Source: CAVOAK01 sp965217615
GTDB lineage: Bacteria > Pseudomonadota > Alphaproteobacteria > UBA8366 > CAVOAK01
Length of the DNA stretch: 64,000 nt
Direction of reading: 5' to 3'
Assembly: GCA_965217615.1 (NCBI GenBank)
Contig: CBDCIT010000039.1
Span: forward strand, 62,001 to 126,000
Shown: piece by piece, positions 17,941 through 26,881 of the stretch
Layout of the letters: every line of letters begins with the position of its first letter
Numbering within the stretch: position 1 is the stretch's first letter
The notes under the pieces: generated by a model
Seen by the model: the letters and a program-made list of their open reading frames with translations, nothing else
Databases searched by the model: none
What the model was told of the DNA's origin: nothing
Program-made: the position numbers and the translations under genes

Positions 17941-19164
17941 TCAGGGGGTCAATATTGCACGCCGATAGGGGGTCAATTTTGGACGCCGATTGACACCCTC
18001 AGGGGCGAATGGCAATTGCGTCGACCGCGTGAATCCGATCCTCCGGCGCCCCGCGCGCTCCCAATGTTCCAGGTCGTCGCCGAGCTCCGTCTGAAGCTCC
18101 TCCAGCGAACGCTCGACATCCTCGTAGACTGCGGCAGCGGGCTGGATTCCCTTGCGGCAGGTCAGATAACAGCCGACAACAGAGTAACCGCGGTCGAGGT
18201 AGCCGGCGAACGACAATCCCCAATCGCCCCAGCCGGAGCGCCGCACCTTTACGTAGAGTTGCGGGGCCTTGGTGACCTCGGGCACCTCCACGGTCACGTC
18301 GGCGAACGCATAGTCATCGAGCACGGCCGTCCAGAACCGGACGTTCTCGCGCTCGTGACCGGAGGACACTTCATCGTCCTGCGCATCCTCCGTGGCCAAG
18401 TCCTCGACGAGGCCGCCCTCGACGACGACCCGGCGAACGACTTCCGTCCGGGTCAGGACACGCGGCTGCACGATGATGCGACCGGCTGTGTCGCGGTAGA
18501 GCGCGGCCTCTACCAGGGCAAAGTTGAAGTGGAGTCCGCTGTGGCTCTGTACGAAATGCACGATGTTCTCCACGCCTTCTCGGATGCCGTCGCCGATGAT
18601 CAGCAGCAGGAACTCACCGCGTCTCAGGTGCCGACTGACGTTGTCCACGAACTCCGCTTCGTCGACGCCGGGCGTCTGCGCGCGGACCAGTTCGTAGGGG
18701 ACATTGCCTTTGCGCCCGAGCGCTCTCGACACTTCGCGCTGCAGATCCTCGTAGTTCCACGATGCGAGCTCCTTGGTGTAGTCCAGGATCTGCCCGATCA
18801 CCTCCCGACGCGCCTGCGGATTCCGCCAGAGCTTGAACTCCGCCAAGATCAGCCGACCAAGCGCGTTAATGTAGAGGGCATCCACGTAGCCCGCTGGCGT
18901 GGAGAGTTCGCGGCAGAAGGGCACGGGATCCGAGTAGGCGGCGTCGATCGCCGCGACTGGCAGCGAGCGTGGGAATTGGAACAGCAGGTCCCGGAGTGAC
19001 GACGCGTCCATACTGCCATCCGCAACCGGGGTTCCGAGCGGCAGACGCGGAAGCGTCTCCTCCCCGGACGGGCTGCCCGGGTCGAACCGGATCAAGTCGC
19101 TGTATGTCTGATTGTTCGAGTTCACGTCGGGTGGCAGATCGGGCCAATCTCTGTTATTCGGCAT
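17941..19164 (-). CDS. Putative PD-(D/E)XK nuclease-like protein, C-terminus replaced by IS21 end
   Basis: A 407-residue protein. Residues 92-111 read GYVDALYINALGRLILAEFK: Asp95, then Glu109-x-Lys111, the spacing of a PD-(D/E)XK active site, followed by REVIGQILDYTKEL with the helical Gln common in such nucleases. The rest shows a predicted alpha/beta region and a beta-rich C-terminal half (WGDWGLSFAGYLD). The native frame ends at about LPFAPEG (18000), after which some 18 residues come from the IS21 end, so only a short tail is lost. Homologs of this type occur among defence-associated hypothetical proteins, but no partner gene is seen. Confidence 0.6.
   Translation of the reverse strand: MPNNRDWPDLPPDVNSNNQTYSDLIRFDPGSPSGEETLPRLPLGTPVADGSMDASSLRDLLFQFPRSLPVAAIDAAYSDPVPFCRELSTPAGYVDALYINALGRLILAEFKLWRNPQARREVIGQILDYTKELASWNYEDLQREVSRALGRKGNVPYELVRAQTPGVDEAEFVDNVSRHLRRGEFLLLIIGDGIREGVENIVHFVQSHSGLHFNFALVEAALYRDTAGRIIVQPRVLTRTEVVRRVVVEGGLVEDLATEDAQDDEVSSGHERENVRFWTAVLDDYAFADVTVEVPEVTKAPQLYVKVRRSGWGDWGLSFAGYLDRGYSVVGCYLTCRKGIQPAAAVYEDVERSLEELQTELGDDLEHWERAGRRRIGFTRSTQLPFAPEGVNRRPKLTPYRRAILTP
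17943..17997. repeat. IS21-type end: two 24-bp direct repeats
   Basis: Units at 17943-17966 and 17967-17990 share 22 of 24 bases (AGGGGGTCAAT then ACGCCGAT), followed by TGACACC. Tandem repeats of this sequence are typical of IS21-family termini. No istA or istB gene lies nearby, so this is a solo end. It truncates the neighbouring gene on the minus strand. Confidence 0.65.
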
Positions 19165-19554
19165 GAGAATTTGACGCCTCGGACTCTAACGATTTCAATA
19201 TGTTAGTACGCCGATCGGCGCTGAATACGTACGCCGAATAACACTCGGGTTCCCGGAGCGTCGGGCCAGCCGGGGACTCGGGCCGCACCGCTCGACCCAG
19301 CGCCGTATCCCACGCGGTCGTGGCGACGAGCACCGCCTGGTGCGGACATACTCCAGCTGGCCCACGGCTATGGCCGCTACCTGCCGCCGGCCCCGGAAAC
19401 GATCATTTCGCCATCAATGTACTAAAATTCGACCTGGGCCAGTCGCCGGCGGCCGGTCTCACTCCAGTTCCAAGTCAACATTGAATATCGATTGACCTTT
19501 AAAGGAAACCCAATTCGCTATGGTATGTTTTCGGATCACGGCCTTTCGTTCTAG
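19165..19554. other. No supported gene
   Basis: Nearly 390 bases between the nuclease-like gene and an IS5-type element. A plus-strand stretch near 19345-19420 (ILQLAHGYGRYLPPAPETII) looks like a short relic but is not assigned. Confidence 0.4.
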
Positions 19555-20398
19555 GGTCCGGACTCATTACAGCCACCAGATGACGGCGGCGGCAAGGGCG
19601 ATTGCGGCGATGAAGTTTTTGATGTTGCGGTCGAAGCGGGTGGCTATACGGCGCCAGTCCTTGAGGCGGCAAAACATGCGCTCGATGATGTTGCGCTGCC
19701 TGTAGACGGTCTTGTCATAATGGTATTGGACCTTGCGGTTCTTGCGCGGTGGGATGACGGCCGTGGTTCCGCGTTCTGCCAGCCAGTCGCGCAGGGCTTT
19801 GCTGTCATAGCCCTTGTCGGCGACGAGTTCGGCGGCGGGCGGCATGGCTTCGATACAGCGCTGGGCGACCTTGGAATCATGGACGTTTCCTGGTGTCAGG
19901 AGCAGGACGAGGGGCCTGCCTTTCGCATCGCAGACAGCGTGGAGCTTGGTGTTGCGGCCCCCCTTGGTGCGGCCGATGCCATGGGCCAAGGCCCCCCTTT
20001 TCCGCCGCCGGCGCAGCGATGAACCTTGATGCAGGTTGAATCGATGAACAGCCGGTCGGGGGCGTCTTCGCCGCCCGCCAGCGCGCTGAATATCCGTTCC
20101 CAGATGCCGCGCTCCGCCTAGCGTACAAAGCGGTTGTAGAGCGTCTTCTTCGGTCCGTAGACCTCACGCGGACAGTCGGCCCAGCGCCCGCCATTCCTCA
20201 GGGCATGGACGATCCCGCTCAGCACCCGGCGATCGTCAACGCGCGCCATGCCGCGCGTATCCGTCGGCAAAAGCGGCCCAATCCGAGCCCATTGCGCATC
20301 CGAAAACCAAAAGAAATCCGACATTTCCATCGCCTCCTCGCTGGAAACAATGAAACATGCCAGCCCCGCTTTGGGAATCCCCTTAATGGGTCCGGACC
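19555..20398 (-). mobile_element. IS5 family element (IS427-like) with CTAG target duplication
   Basis: An 844-bp element with inverted ends GGTCCGGAC (19555-19563; reverse complement at 20390-20398) and a 4-bp target duplication CTAG at 19551-19554 and 20399-20402. The right CTAG supplies the TAG stop of the Rieske oxygenase gene. Its transposase is broken. Confidence 0.9.
19567..20330 (-). pseudogene. IS5/IS427-like transposase, nonsense codon and frameshift
   Basis: Starts MEMSDFFWFSDAQWARI (ATG 20330) and is colinear with IS427-type transposases, but a TAG follows FVR near 20120 where a Trp codon is expected. A frame change lies near 19990 (after KVHRCAGGG...); members of this group use programmed frameshifting in about this place, so only the nonsense codon is clearly a defect. 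The last part (GGRNTKLHAVCD, LVADKGYDSKALRDWL, RQRNIIERMFCRLKDWRR) carries the second Asp and the Glu. Confidence 0.85.
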
Positions 20399-21736
20399 CT
20401 AGAAGCCAAGTTCGCGCACCAAGCGGGCAAATTCATCCGCGCGACGGTCGGACGCGACGTGGGCACTCTTGAGATTGATCTCGGCAACGCGCCGCCCGAC
20501 CTCGCGAACTAGCGCTCGATCCTTGCGGCCAGCTGACGCGATTGGCAGAACCGTGTCTTGCGTATAGGTCGGTACTACGCCGCCGCTATCGGCCTGCAGC
20601 GTACCAACCGGCTTGCCCGTTTTCACCGCTTTGATTCCCTGCCGCACCATGCGCCGGAAGCGCACAACGCCGCGATCCGACGTCTGCAGGTTTTCCAATT
20701 TATGCACGGCGTTCGGGCGCTGCGAGGTCATGGCGTCGTAGTCGCCTGGAACCCGTTGATGGTCTTCGTAGGGTCTGTCGTCGGCAAGCTGCCCGAAGGA
20801 ATCGATCATGTCTTTGCCGATAAGGCTCTTGTCACCCCGCCCGTCAGGATCGACACGTTCGTTGAAGAACCGCCAGCCGATAACCCCGGTGCTAGTGTCG
20901 TCGATCGGGATTTTCCAACTCGTCCCGCTCCCACGCTGAAAATACTTCTCCTCTTCCGCGCGCTCCCAGATCGCTCCACCCTGAGTCAGATTAGGCATGA
21001 TGATTTCGACCGTGCGGACATGGATGTTCGACTTCCAGCGCCGGGTTGAGACATAGATCAAGCCGATCGGCGTCTCGATGAACTCGAGCACCGGCTCGGC
21101 GCCTTGCTACTCTGAGAACTGCGTGCCGCTCGAGCGCGTGTGCAGGAAGACGGCGTGAATGGGATCCTGGCTGTTTTCCTGGATCTGTAGCCAGTTGCAC
21201 GGGTAGCGATAGGAGTAGGGAACCATATCGGTATCCGGTTCCTGCCAGACATCAAGTATGGGAAAATCTGGAACGTCCGCCGGCGTGCCCAGATACGCGA
21301 AAATGATGCCTTTGAATTCGTAGGTTGGGTAGGCGGTGCCTTTCACTTTATCCTTGAGACGGCTTGCGGGATCATTCGGCGTGTCGAGAATCGTTCCATC
21401 AACGCCGTAGTGCCAACCGTGATAGCAGCAACTGATTCCGGTCTCGGTCACGATCCCGTATTCGAGCGATGTGCCACGGTGGCAGCAATTGCGGCCGAGT
21501 AGGCCCAAAGCGCCGCTCTTCGTCCGAAACAGGACTAGATCTTCGGACAGAGGTCGACAGGCAAGCGGCAGGTCGCAGAGCTCTGACGACAATGCGACCG
21601 GCTGCCAAAAGCGGCGCAAATAGTCGCCGCGTGGCGTTCCTGGCCCGACATGCGTCAGTTCCGCATTCTCCGGCACATCCTGTCGGCGCTGACGGCCAGC
21701 GAAACTGCGCCACCGCTTCAATCCGCCCTGGCTCAT
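20399..21736 (-). pseudogene. Rieske-type aromatic oxygenase alpha subunit with in-frame amber codon
   Basis: The first part (from ATG 21736, MSQGGLKRWRSF) holds a Rieske [2Fe-2S] centre: CCHRG and, 16 residues on, CCYHGWHYG (C-x-H then C-x2-H), in the setting of phthalate-dioxygenase-like oxygenases. After GTQFSE a TAG (21107-21109) interrupts; the same frame continues GAEPVLEFIETPIGLIYVS and a further 200 residues of catalytic domain. No frame change is needed, so a single substitution explains the break. The stop at 20399 comes from the IS target duplication, so the C-terminus may be shortened. It diverges from the dipeptidase gene. Confidence 0.85.
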
Positions 21737-21917
21737 GTTCGCGGACACTCCCCTGCAAACGTCTTCACTCGGTCACGGATATAAGCACCGCAAATCGATC
21801 GGCCACAAGGCGCTAATTCGACTGGTCATGGTTAGGATCGGCGCGTTAGTCTGGACCATCCGAGCTCGACGCAGCAATTTAGGGCACCCGTCGAGCCGCA
21901 AATCGCGGGAGGGGAAA

Positions 21918-23015
21918 ATGGCCGATTGGAACGTTTCAGAGGAAGCGGCAACACTGCTCAAAGACGCGCACTTGTGGGACATGACCATGCCCTGGATGAG
22001 CCGGACCGGTGTCGACGTTCAGCGACTGGTGCTCACTCGGGCCGCCGAATATGGCTACTCGCTCGCTTCGCTGACAATCTCTGACGATTGGGTTGGGCTG
22101 GTCCCCGCGATAACGGCGATTGCCCGCGAGCGCACTTACTTCTTAGACAATCCGGACAAGTTCGTGCTGGTCGACAAATTCGCCGATGTCGAGCGCGCCA
22201 AACAAGAGAACAAGCTTGCTATCGTCTTCCACTTCCAGGGCACAAATCCGGTCGAGGGCGACGTCAACATGATCGAGACCTACCACAAGCTCGGTATCCG
22301 ACACATGTTGATGGCCTACAATATGAAAAATCGTGTTGGCGCCGGCTGTATGGAGCGCACTGATGACGGACTGAGCCGATTCGGCGTGGCAATGATCGAG
22401 GAAATGAATCGCGTCGGTATGATCGTTGATGTGACCCATACGGGCTACCGCACGACAATGGAAACCTTCGAGGCCTCGAGCGCTCCCGTCATCTTCTCGC
22501 ACTCGAATCCCGCAGCAATCTGGGATATCCCGCGCAACGTCAAGGACGACCAGATCAATGCTTGCGCAAAATCCGGCGGCGTCATGTGCATTAACGGCGT
22601 CGGCATATTCATGGGCGATAATGACGGATCGCCCGAGAGGATGCTCAAGCACATCAACTATGTCGCGGAGTTGATCGGGCCCGAGTATGTAGGCATCGGT
22701 ACCGATTATGTACCGGACGCATGGGGCCGCGAGCCGTTCGAAGCGCGACCGGCAACGCCAGCGGATCCGGCGGTCGGTGCGCGGCAAACTAATTTCGGTG
22801 GACGCTTCAATCAGATGGACCTGCATCAGGCGGCGCATCTTCATGCATCGGGCGGCGATTCCATCGGCCCCGATTGGCGGGATATCCACTACCTAGGGCC
22901 GGAGGATATGCCGAAGTTGACCGAGCTGATGCTCAAACACAGCTACAGCGAGAAAGAAGTGCGCGGCATCCTTGGCGAGAACATCATGCGCGTCGCCAAG
23001 CAAGTCTGGAACTAG
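21918..23015 (+). CDS. Membrane dipeptidase-like protein (M19 family)
   Basis: A 365-residue (beta/alpha)8 metallohydrolase of the renal dipeptidase family. Metal-site motifs are DAHLWDMTMPW (His18, Asp21), a central GVAMIEEMNRVGMIVDVTHTG (His), VIFSHSN (His) and GIGTDYVPD (Asp near 250). The ATG at 21918 follows GGGAGGGG, a strong ribosome-binding site; longer frames upstream lack one. Members cleave dipeptides or act on small amides; next to a Rieske oxygenase and other catabolic genes it may act on a catabolic intermediate (inference). No signal peptide is seen, so it is cytoplasmic. Confidence 0.85.
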   Translation: MADWNVSEEAATLLKDAHLWDMTMPWMSRTGVDVQRLVLTRAAEYGYSLASLTISDDWVGLVPAITAIARERTYFLDNPDKFVLVDKFADVERAKQENKLAIVFHFQGTNPVEGDVNMIETYHKLGIRHMLMAYNMKNRVGAGCMERTDDGLSRFGVAMIEEMNRVGMIVDVTHTGYRTTMETFEASSAPVIFSHSNPAAIWDIPRNVKDDQINACAKSGGVMCINGVGIFMGDNDGSPERMLKHINYVAELIGPEYVGIGTDYVPDAWGREPFEARPATPADPAVGARQTNFGGRFNQMDLHQAAHLHASGGDSIGPDWRDIHYLGPEDMPKLTELMLKHSYSEKEVRGILGENIMRVAKQVWN

Positions 23016-23137
23016 CGCAGCGGCCACCGGACATCCGCGACGGGTGCAGCGGCTTGTCGCCTAGCCCTCCGTCGGCGTCGGCACTGCCGTTTCGTCCTGC
23101 AGCACCGTCGTGGGCATTGTCATGTATGGACGCCCCC

Positions 23138-23374
23138 GGTGTTGCAAGGGAGAAACTGACTTAAAACGGCGGTAGAGCTTGCAGTCATGTATCCGGCCTT
23201 TGCGCTGCGGTACGCTGACCGCTGGCCCTGATGGAATCCGAAAGATCGACGCCCAGTCAGATTAACGAGCTCAAAGCTCTGACAATGCCTCGGGTTTGGC
23301 CGATCTCGGGTGGAGCCCTGTTTCGCCATCAAATCGTCGTTACCCTCGCAAGTTTGTATCCGCTTTCCAGCTGG
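23138..23374 (-). ncRNA. Candidate bridge RNA region of IS1111-type copy 2
   Basis: Same non-coding segment as in copy 1. Guide-like segments lie at 23181-23192 (GCAGTCATGTAT) and 23257-23266 (TCAGATTAAC). The second matches the right flank of this copy (TCAGACTAAC) at 9 of 10 bases. Confidence 0.5.
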
Positions 23375-24394
23375 TCAGGCGGGCGTCGGTCGGTAGATAC
23401 GCTCGTATCTGAGCAGTGCCCAGGCGACGCGGGCTGTCTTATTGGCCATGGCGACCAGCACGACGTTTGTCGGCCGCCGCGCCAGGAGCCGGTCGCTCCA
23501 GCCAGGCCCCGTGCCCGGCTTGGCGCGGCGCCAGCGCAGCACGCTTCGCGCACCATGCACGAGCAAGCGCCTGATATAGCCATCCCCGCGCTTCGAGATC
23601 CGCCCCAGCCTGTCCTTGCCGCCACTCGAGTGTTGTCGGGGCACCAGACCGAGCCAGGCCGAGAGCTGCCGGCCCGAGCGAAACTGCGCGCCATCTCCGA
23701 TCGTCGCGACCAGCGCCGTCGCGGTGATGACACCGACGCCGGGGATCGTCGCCAGACGGCGGCTCGCCTGGTTGGATCGGTGCCAAGCCAAAAGCGTCGC
23801 CTCCAGCTGCTTGATCCGGGCCTGAGCGGAATGGAGCTGCTCAACCAGAGAGCCAAGCGCCTCGCGTGCCAGAGGGGGCAGTCGCACATCACCGGGATCT
23901 TCGATGATGGCAACCAGTTCCTCCACCTTCGACGCCCCTTGAGCGACGATCAGTCCGAGCTCCGCACAGTGGCCGCAAAGCGCATTGATCACCATCGTGC
24001 GTTGACGGACCAACAGCTCACGGGCCCGGTGCAGCATCAAAACCGATTGCTGCTCGGCGCTTTTCGCCGGCGCAAAGCGCATCGTCGGACGCGTCACCGC
24101 CTCGCAGATCGCTTCCGCATCCGCCGCGTCGTTCTTGTTCGTCTTGACGAAGGGGCGAACGTATTGAGGCGGGATCAGCCGGACCTCATGGCCCAGCGCT
24201 TGTATCTCACGCGCCCAGTAGTGCGCACTGGCGCAGGCTTCCATGCCGACAAGACAGGATGGCAATCCGGCGAAGAACGCCAACACCTTCCCGCGGCGCA
24301 GCTTCCGCCGTAGTACCGCTCGACCCTCACCATCAGCACCGTGAACCTGGAACACCGTCTTTGCCAGATCAAACCCAATCGTCGTAATATCCAT
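23375..24394 (-). CDS. IS110/IS1111-type DEDD transposase, copy 2
   Basis: Same 339-residue product as at 13474-14493, with all DEDD residues and the C-terminal Ser intact. It differs at a couple of positions (VRQRTMVINALCGHC, with Cys in place of Arg). Confidence 0.95.
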   Translation of the reverse strand: MDITTIGFDLAKTVFQVHGADGEGRAVLRRKLRRGKVLAFFAGLPSCLVGMEACASAHYWAREIQALGHEVRLIPPQYVRPFVKTNKNDAADAEAICEAVTRPTMRFAPAKSAEQQSVLMLHRARELLVRQRTMVINALCGHCAELGLIVAQGASKVEELVAIIEDPGDVRLPPLAREALGSLVEQLHSAQARIKQLEATLLAWHRSNQASRRLATIPGVGVITATALVATIGDGAQFRSGRQLSAWLGLVPRQHSSGGKDRLGRISKRGDGYIRRLLVHGARSVLRWRRAKPGTGPGWSDRLLARRPTNVVLVAMANKTARVAWALLRYERIYRPTPA

Positions 24395-24473
24395 CGTGGA
24401 CGCTCCCTCTGTCTGGAGTTCAAAACCAAACTCCATTCTGGCGCACATGACGCCGTGATAGGGGGCGTCCATA

Positions 24474-25270
24474 CCATCAGACTAACTGGACAGGACTTGT
24501 AGAACCTACAACCAAACGGTCTCAGGCTGCCAATTGACGCCACTCGGCCAAGGCGGCGGCCCGGGCTTGTTTGAAAATATCGCGGCGGTTGAGATGGCGT
24601 TCGTGGTTGAAGTTATTATGGATCGAGGCATGGACAGCGGCGAATTTCTGCAGGGTTTTTACGTCCCTGAACCTGGCCATTGCCCCTTCCCGTCGTCGGA
24701 ACGGCTGGTGCGAGTTCTCGGCCCGGTTGTTGAGCCAGCGCCCGCAGGTCCGGGCGGCCGCATTGCCGATCACAGTCATCGCAGCCCGGTAGGACGGTAG
24801 CCCGTCCGTGACGACCGTAGCCGGCCGGCCATAACGCTTCATAGCCCGCCTCAGAAACCTGAGTGCAGCCCTGCGATCCCGCCGTTTCGTGGCCAAAACC
24901 TCTAGCACCTCCCCTTCATGGTCAACGGCACGCCATAGATAATGTGTCTCGCCGTTGATGCGGACGAATACCTCATCAAGATGCCAGCGCCAGTTCGAAT
25001 ACCAATGATGATCAACCCGGCGCCCCCGGATCTCGGCTGCAAACAATGGGCCAAAGCGGTTCCACCAGTACCGTACGGTCTCGTGGCAGATGTCGATGCC
25101 ACGCTCGGACAGGAGATCTTCGACCTGCCTCAGCGACAAGGGGTAACGAACATACAGCATCACCGCGCTGCGGATTACCTCAGACGAACTGTTGAAATAA
25201 CGGAAAGGATTGTGCATCGCCGGAGGCTACGAGACCTTACTTTTCAGCTCAAGCCAATTTACTCTGATGG
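24474..25270 (-). mobile_element. IS6 family element, both ends interrupted by IS1111-type copies
   Basis: The body of an IS6-type element. Its ends read inward as CCATCAGACTAAC and CCATCAGAGTAAA, sharing CCATCAGA and TAA. On the left the likely true terminus GGCATTGTCATG lies beyond IS1111 copy 2 (23113-23124). On the right only CATGAC survives beyond copy 3. The element thus sits between two inverted IS1111-type copies. Confidence 0.8.
24522..25217 (-). CDS. IS6 family transposase
   Basis: A 231-residue full-length transposase: MHNPFRYFNSSSEVIRSAVM start, LSLRQVEDLLSERGI helix-turn-helix, and DDE residues in WHLDEVFVRI, VVTDGLPSYRAAM and NRAENSHQPFRRRE. Length and motifs are normal for IS6/IS26-type enzymes, so the protein looks active even though the element's ends are disrupted. 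Confidence 0.95.
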   Translation of the reverse strand: MHNPFRYFNSSSEVIRSAVMLYVRYPLSLRQVEDLLSERGIDICHETVRYWWNRFGPLFAAEIRGRRVDHHWYSNWRWHLDEVFVRINGETHYLWRAVDHEGEVLEVLATKRRDRRAALRFLRRAMKRYGRPATVVTDGLPSYRAAMTVIGNAAARTCGRWLNNRAENSHQPFRRREGAMARFRDVKTLQKFAAVHASIHNNFNHERHLNRRDIFKQARAAALAEWRQLAA

Positions 25271-25347
25271 TATGGACGCCCCCTTTTCGGCGTCGAGTGC
25301 GCCAGAATGGAGTTTGGTTTGAACTCCAGACAGAGGGAGCGTCCACG

Positions 25348-26367
25348 ATGGATATTACGACGATTGGGTTTGATCTGGCAAAGACGGTGTTCCAGGTTCA
25401 CGGTGCTGATGGTGAGGGTCGAGCGGTACTACGGCGGAAGCTGCGCCGCGGGAAGGTGTTGGCGTTCTTCGCCGGATTGCCATCCTGTCTTGTCGGCATG
25501 GAAGCCTGCGCCAGTGCGCACTACTGGGCGCGTGAGATACAAGCGCTGGGCCATGAGGTCCGGCTGATCCCGCCTCAATACGTTCGCCCCTTCGTCAAGA
25601 CGAACAAGAACGACGCGGCGGATGCGGAAGCGATCTGCGAGGCGGTGACGCGTCCGACGATGCGCTTTGCGCCGGCGAAAAGCGCCGAGCAGCAATCGGT
25701 TTTGATGCTGCACCGGGCCCGTGAGCTGTTGGTCCGTCAACGCACGATGGTGATCAATGCGCTTCGCGGCCACTGTGCGGAGCTCGGACTGATCGTCGCT
25801 CAAGGGGCGTCGAAGGTGGAGGAACTGGTTGCCATCATCGAAGATCCCGGTGATGTGCGACTGCCCCCTCTGGCACGCGAGGCGCTTGGCTCTCTGGTTG
25901 AGCAGCTCCATTCCGCTCAGGCCCGGATCAAGCAGCTGGAGGCGACGCTTTTGGCTTGGCACCGATCCAACCAGGCGAGCCGCCGGCTTGCGACGATCCC
26001 CGGCGTCGGTGTCATCACCGCGACGGCGCTGGTCGCGACGATCGGCGATGGCGCGCAGTTCCGCTCGGGCCGACAGCTCTCGGCCTGGCTCGGTCTGGTG
26101 CCCCGACAACACTCGAGTGGCGGCAAGGACAGGCTGGGGCGGATCTCGAAGCGCGGGGATGGCTATATCAGGCGCTTGCTCGTGCATGGTGCGCGAAGCG
26201 TGCTGCGCTGGCGCCGCGCCAAGCCGGGCACGGGGCCTGGCTGGAGCGACCGGCTCCTGGCGCGGCGGCCGACAAACGTCGTGCTGGTCGCCATGGCCAA
26301 TAAGACAGCCCGCGTCGCCTGGGCACTGCTCAGATACGAGCGTATCTACCGACCGACGCCCGCCTGA
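25348..26367 (+). CDS. IS110/IS1111-type DEDD transposase, copy 3
   Basis: Intact 339-residue DEDD transposase, identical or nearly so to the other two copies (VRQRTMVINALRGHC variant). ATG at 25348 follows GGGAGCGTCCACG. Confidence 0.95.
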   Translation: MDITTIGFDLAKTVFQVHGADGEGRAVLRRKLRRGKVLAFFAGLPSCLVGMEACASAHYWAREIQALGHEVRLIPPQYVRPFVKTNKNDAADAEAICEAVTRPTMRFAPAKSAEQQSVLMLHRARELLVRQRTMVINALRGHCAELGLIVAQGASKVEELVAIIEDPGDVRLPPLAREALGSLVEQLHSAQARIKQLEATLLAWHRSNQASRRLATIPGVGVITATALVATIGDGAQFRSGRQLSAWLGLVPRQHSSGGKDRLGRISKRGDGYIRRLLVHGARSVLRWRRAKPGTGPGWSDRLLARRPTNVVLVAMANKTARVAWALLRYERIYRPTPA

Positions 26368-26604
26368 CCAGCTGGAAAGCGGATACAAACTTGCGAGGGT
26401 AACGACGATTTGATGGCGAAACAGGGCTCCACCCGAGATCGGCCAAACCCGAGGCATTGTCCGAGCTTTGAGCTCGTTAATCTGACTGGGCGTCGATCTT
26501 TCGGATTCCATCAGGGCCAGCGGTCAGCGTACCGCAGCGCAAAGGCCGGATACATGACTGCAAGCTCTACCGCCGTTTTAAGTCAGTTTCCCCCTTGCAA
26601 CACC
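26368..26604 (+). ncRNA. Candidate bridge RNA region of IS1111-type copy 3
   Basis: Non-coding end of copy 3. ATACATGACTGC at 26550-26561 recurs exactly across the element's own right end at 26615-26626. The second guide-like segment GTTAATCTGA is at 26477-26486. In this copy both candidate guides match the flanks best on the right side. Confidence 0.5.
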
Positions 26605-26639
26605 GGGGGCGTCCATACATGACTGCGAGGATCCTTTCG

Positions 26640-26881
26640 CGGGAAGCAGCCCTGTTCTGAGATGCTTCGCGTCGTCGCTGCCTTGGGTGGTCTGACCCAT
26701 AATATGACCGACTTCGTGTCTTTGCATTGACGTGTCGGCCACCCGAGCGGCGCCGTAGTGCCTCGCCGGCCAGGCGGGCAGTGACCTAATAGGAGCCTGA
26801 TCCAGCAGGTCCCATCGCAGTCCTGTCCTGCCCGCCTGACCAGCGAGTCGGACCATCGACCATGTGAAGGGATCAACAATC
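26640..26881 (+). ncRNA. Candidate bridge RNA region of the IS110 element
   Basis: The 242-base leader before the transposase has no gene but has strong secondary structure: CAGGCGGGCA (26771-26780) pairs perfectly with 26829-26838, enclosing a 48-base loop that can fold further. IS110-group elements encode their bridge RNA in this position. Confidence 0.5.

Larger units (their letters stand above)
23125..24473 (-). mobile_element. IS110 family, IS1111-type element, copy 2
   Basis: A 1,349-bp copy bounded by the same 13-bp repeats (23125-23137 and 24461-24473). Left flank GGCATTGTCATG (23113-23124) equals that of copy 1; right flank is CCATCAGACTAACTGG, the left terminus of the IS6-type element. 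It is a direct repeat of copy 1, 9.9 kb away. Confidence 0.85.
25271..26617 (+). mobile_element. IS110 family, IS1111-type element, copy 3 (inverted)
   Basis: A 1,347-bp copy on the plus strand, repeats at 25271-25283 and 26605-26617. Left flank is the IS6 right terminus (CTCTGATGG); right flank is CATGACTGCGAGG, which leads into the IS110 element at about 26627. With copy 2 it forms a large inverted repeat around the IS6 body. Confidence 0.85.
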
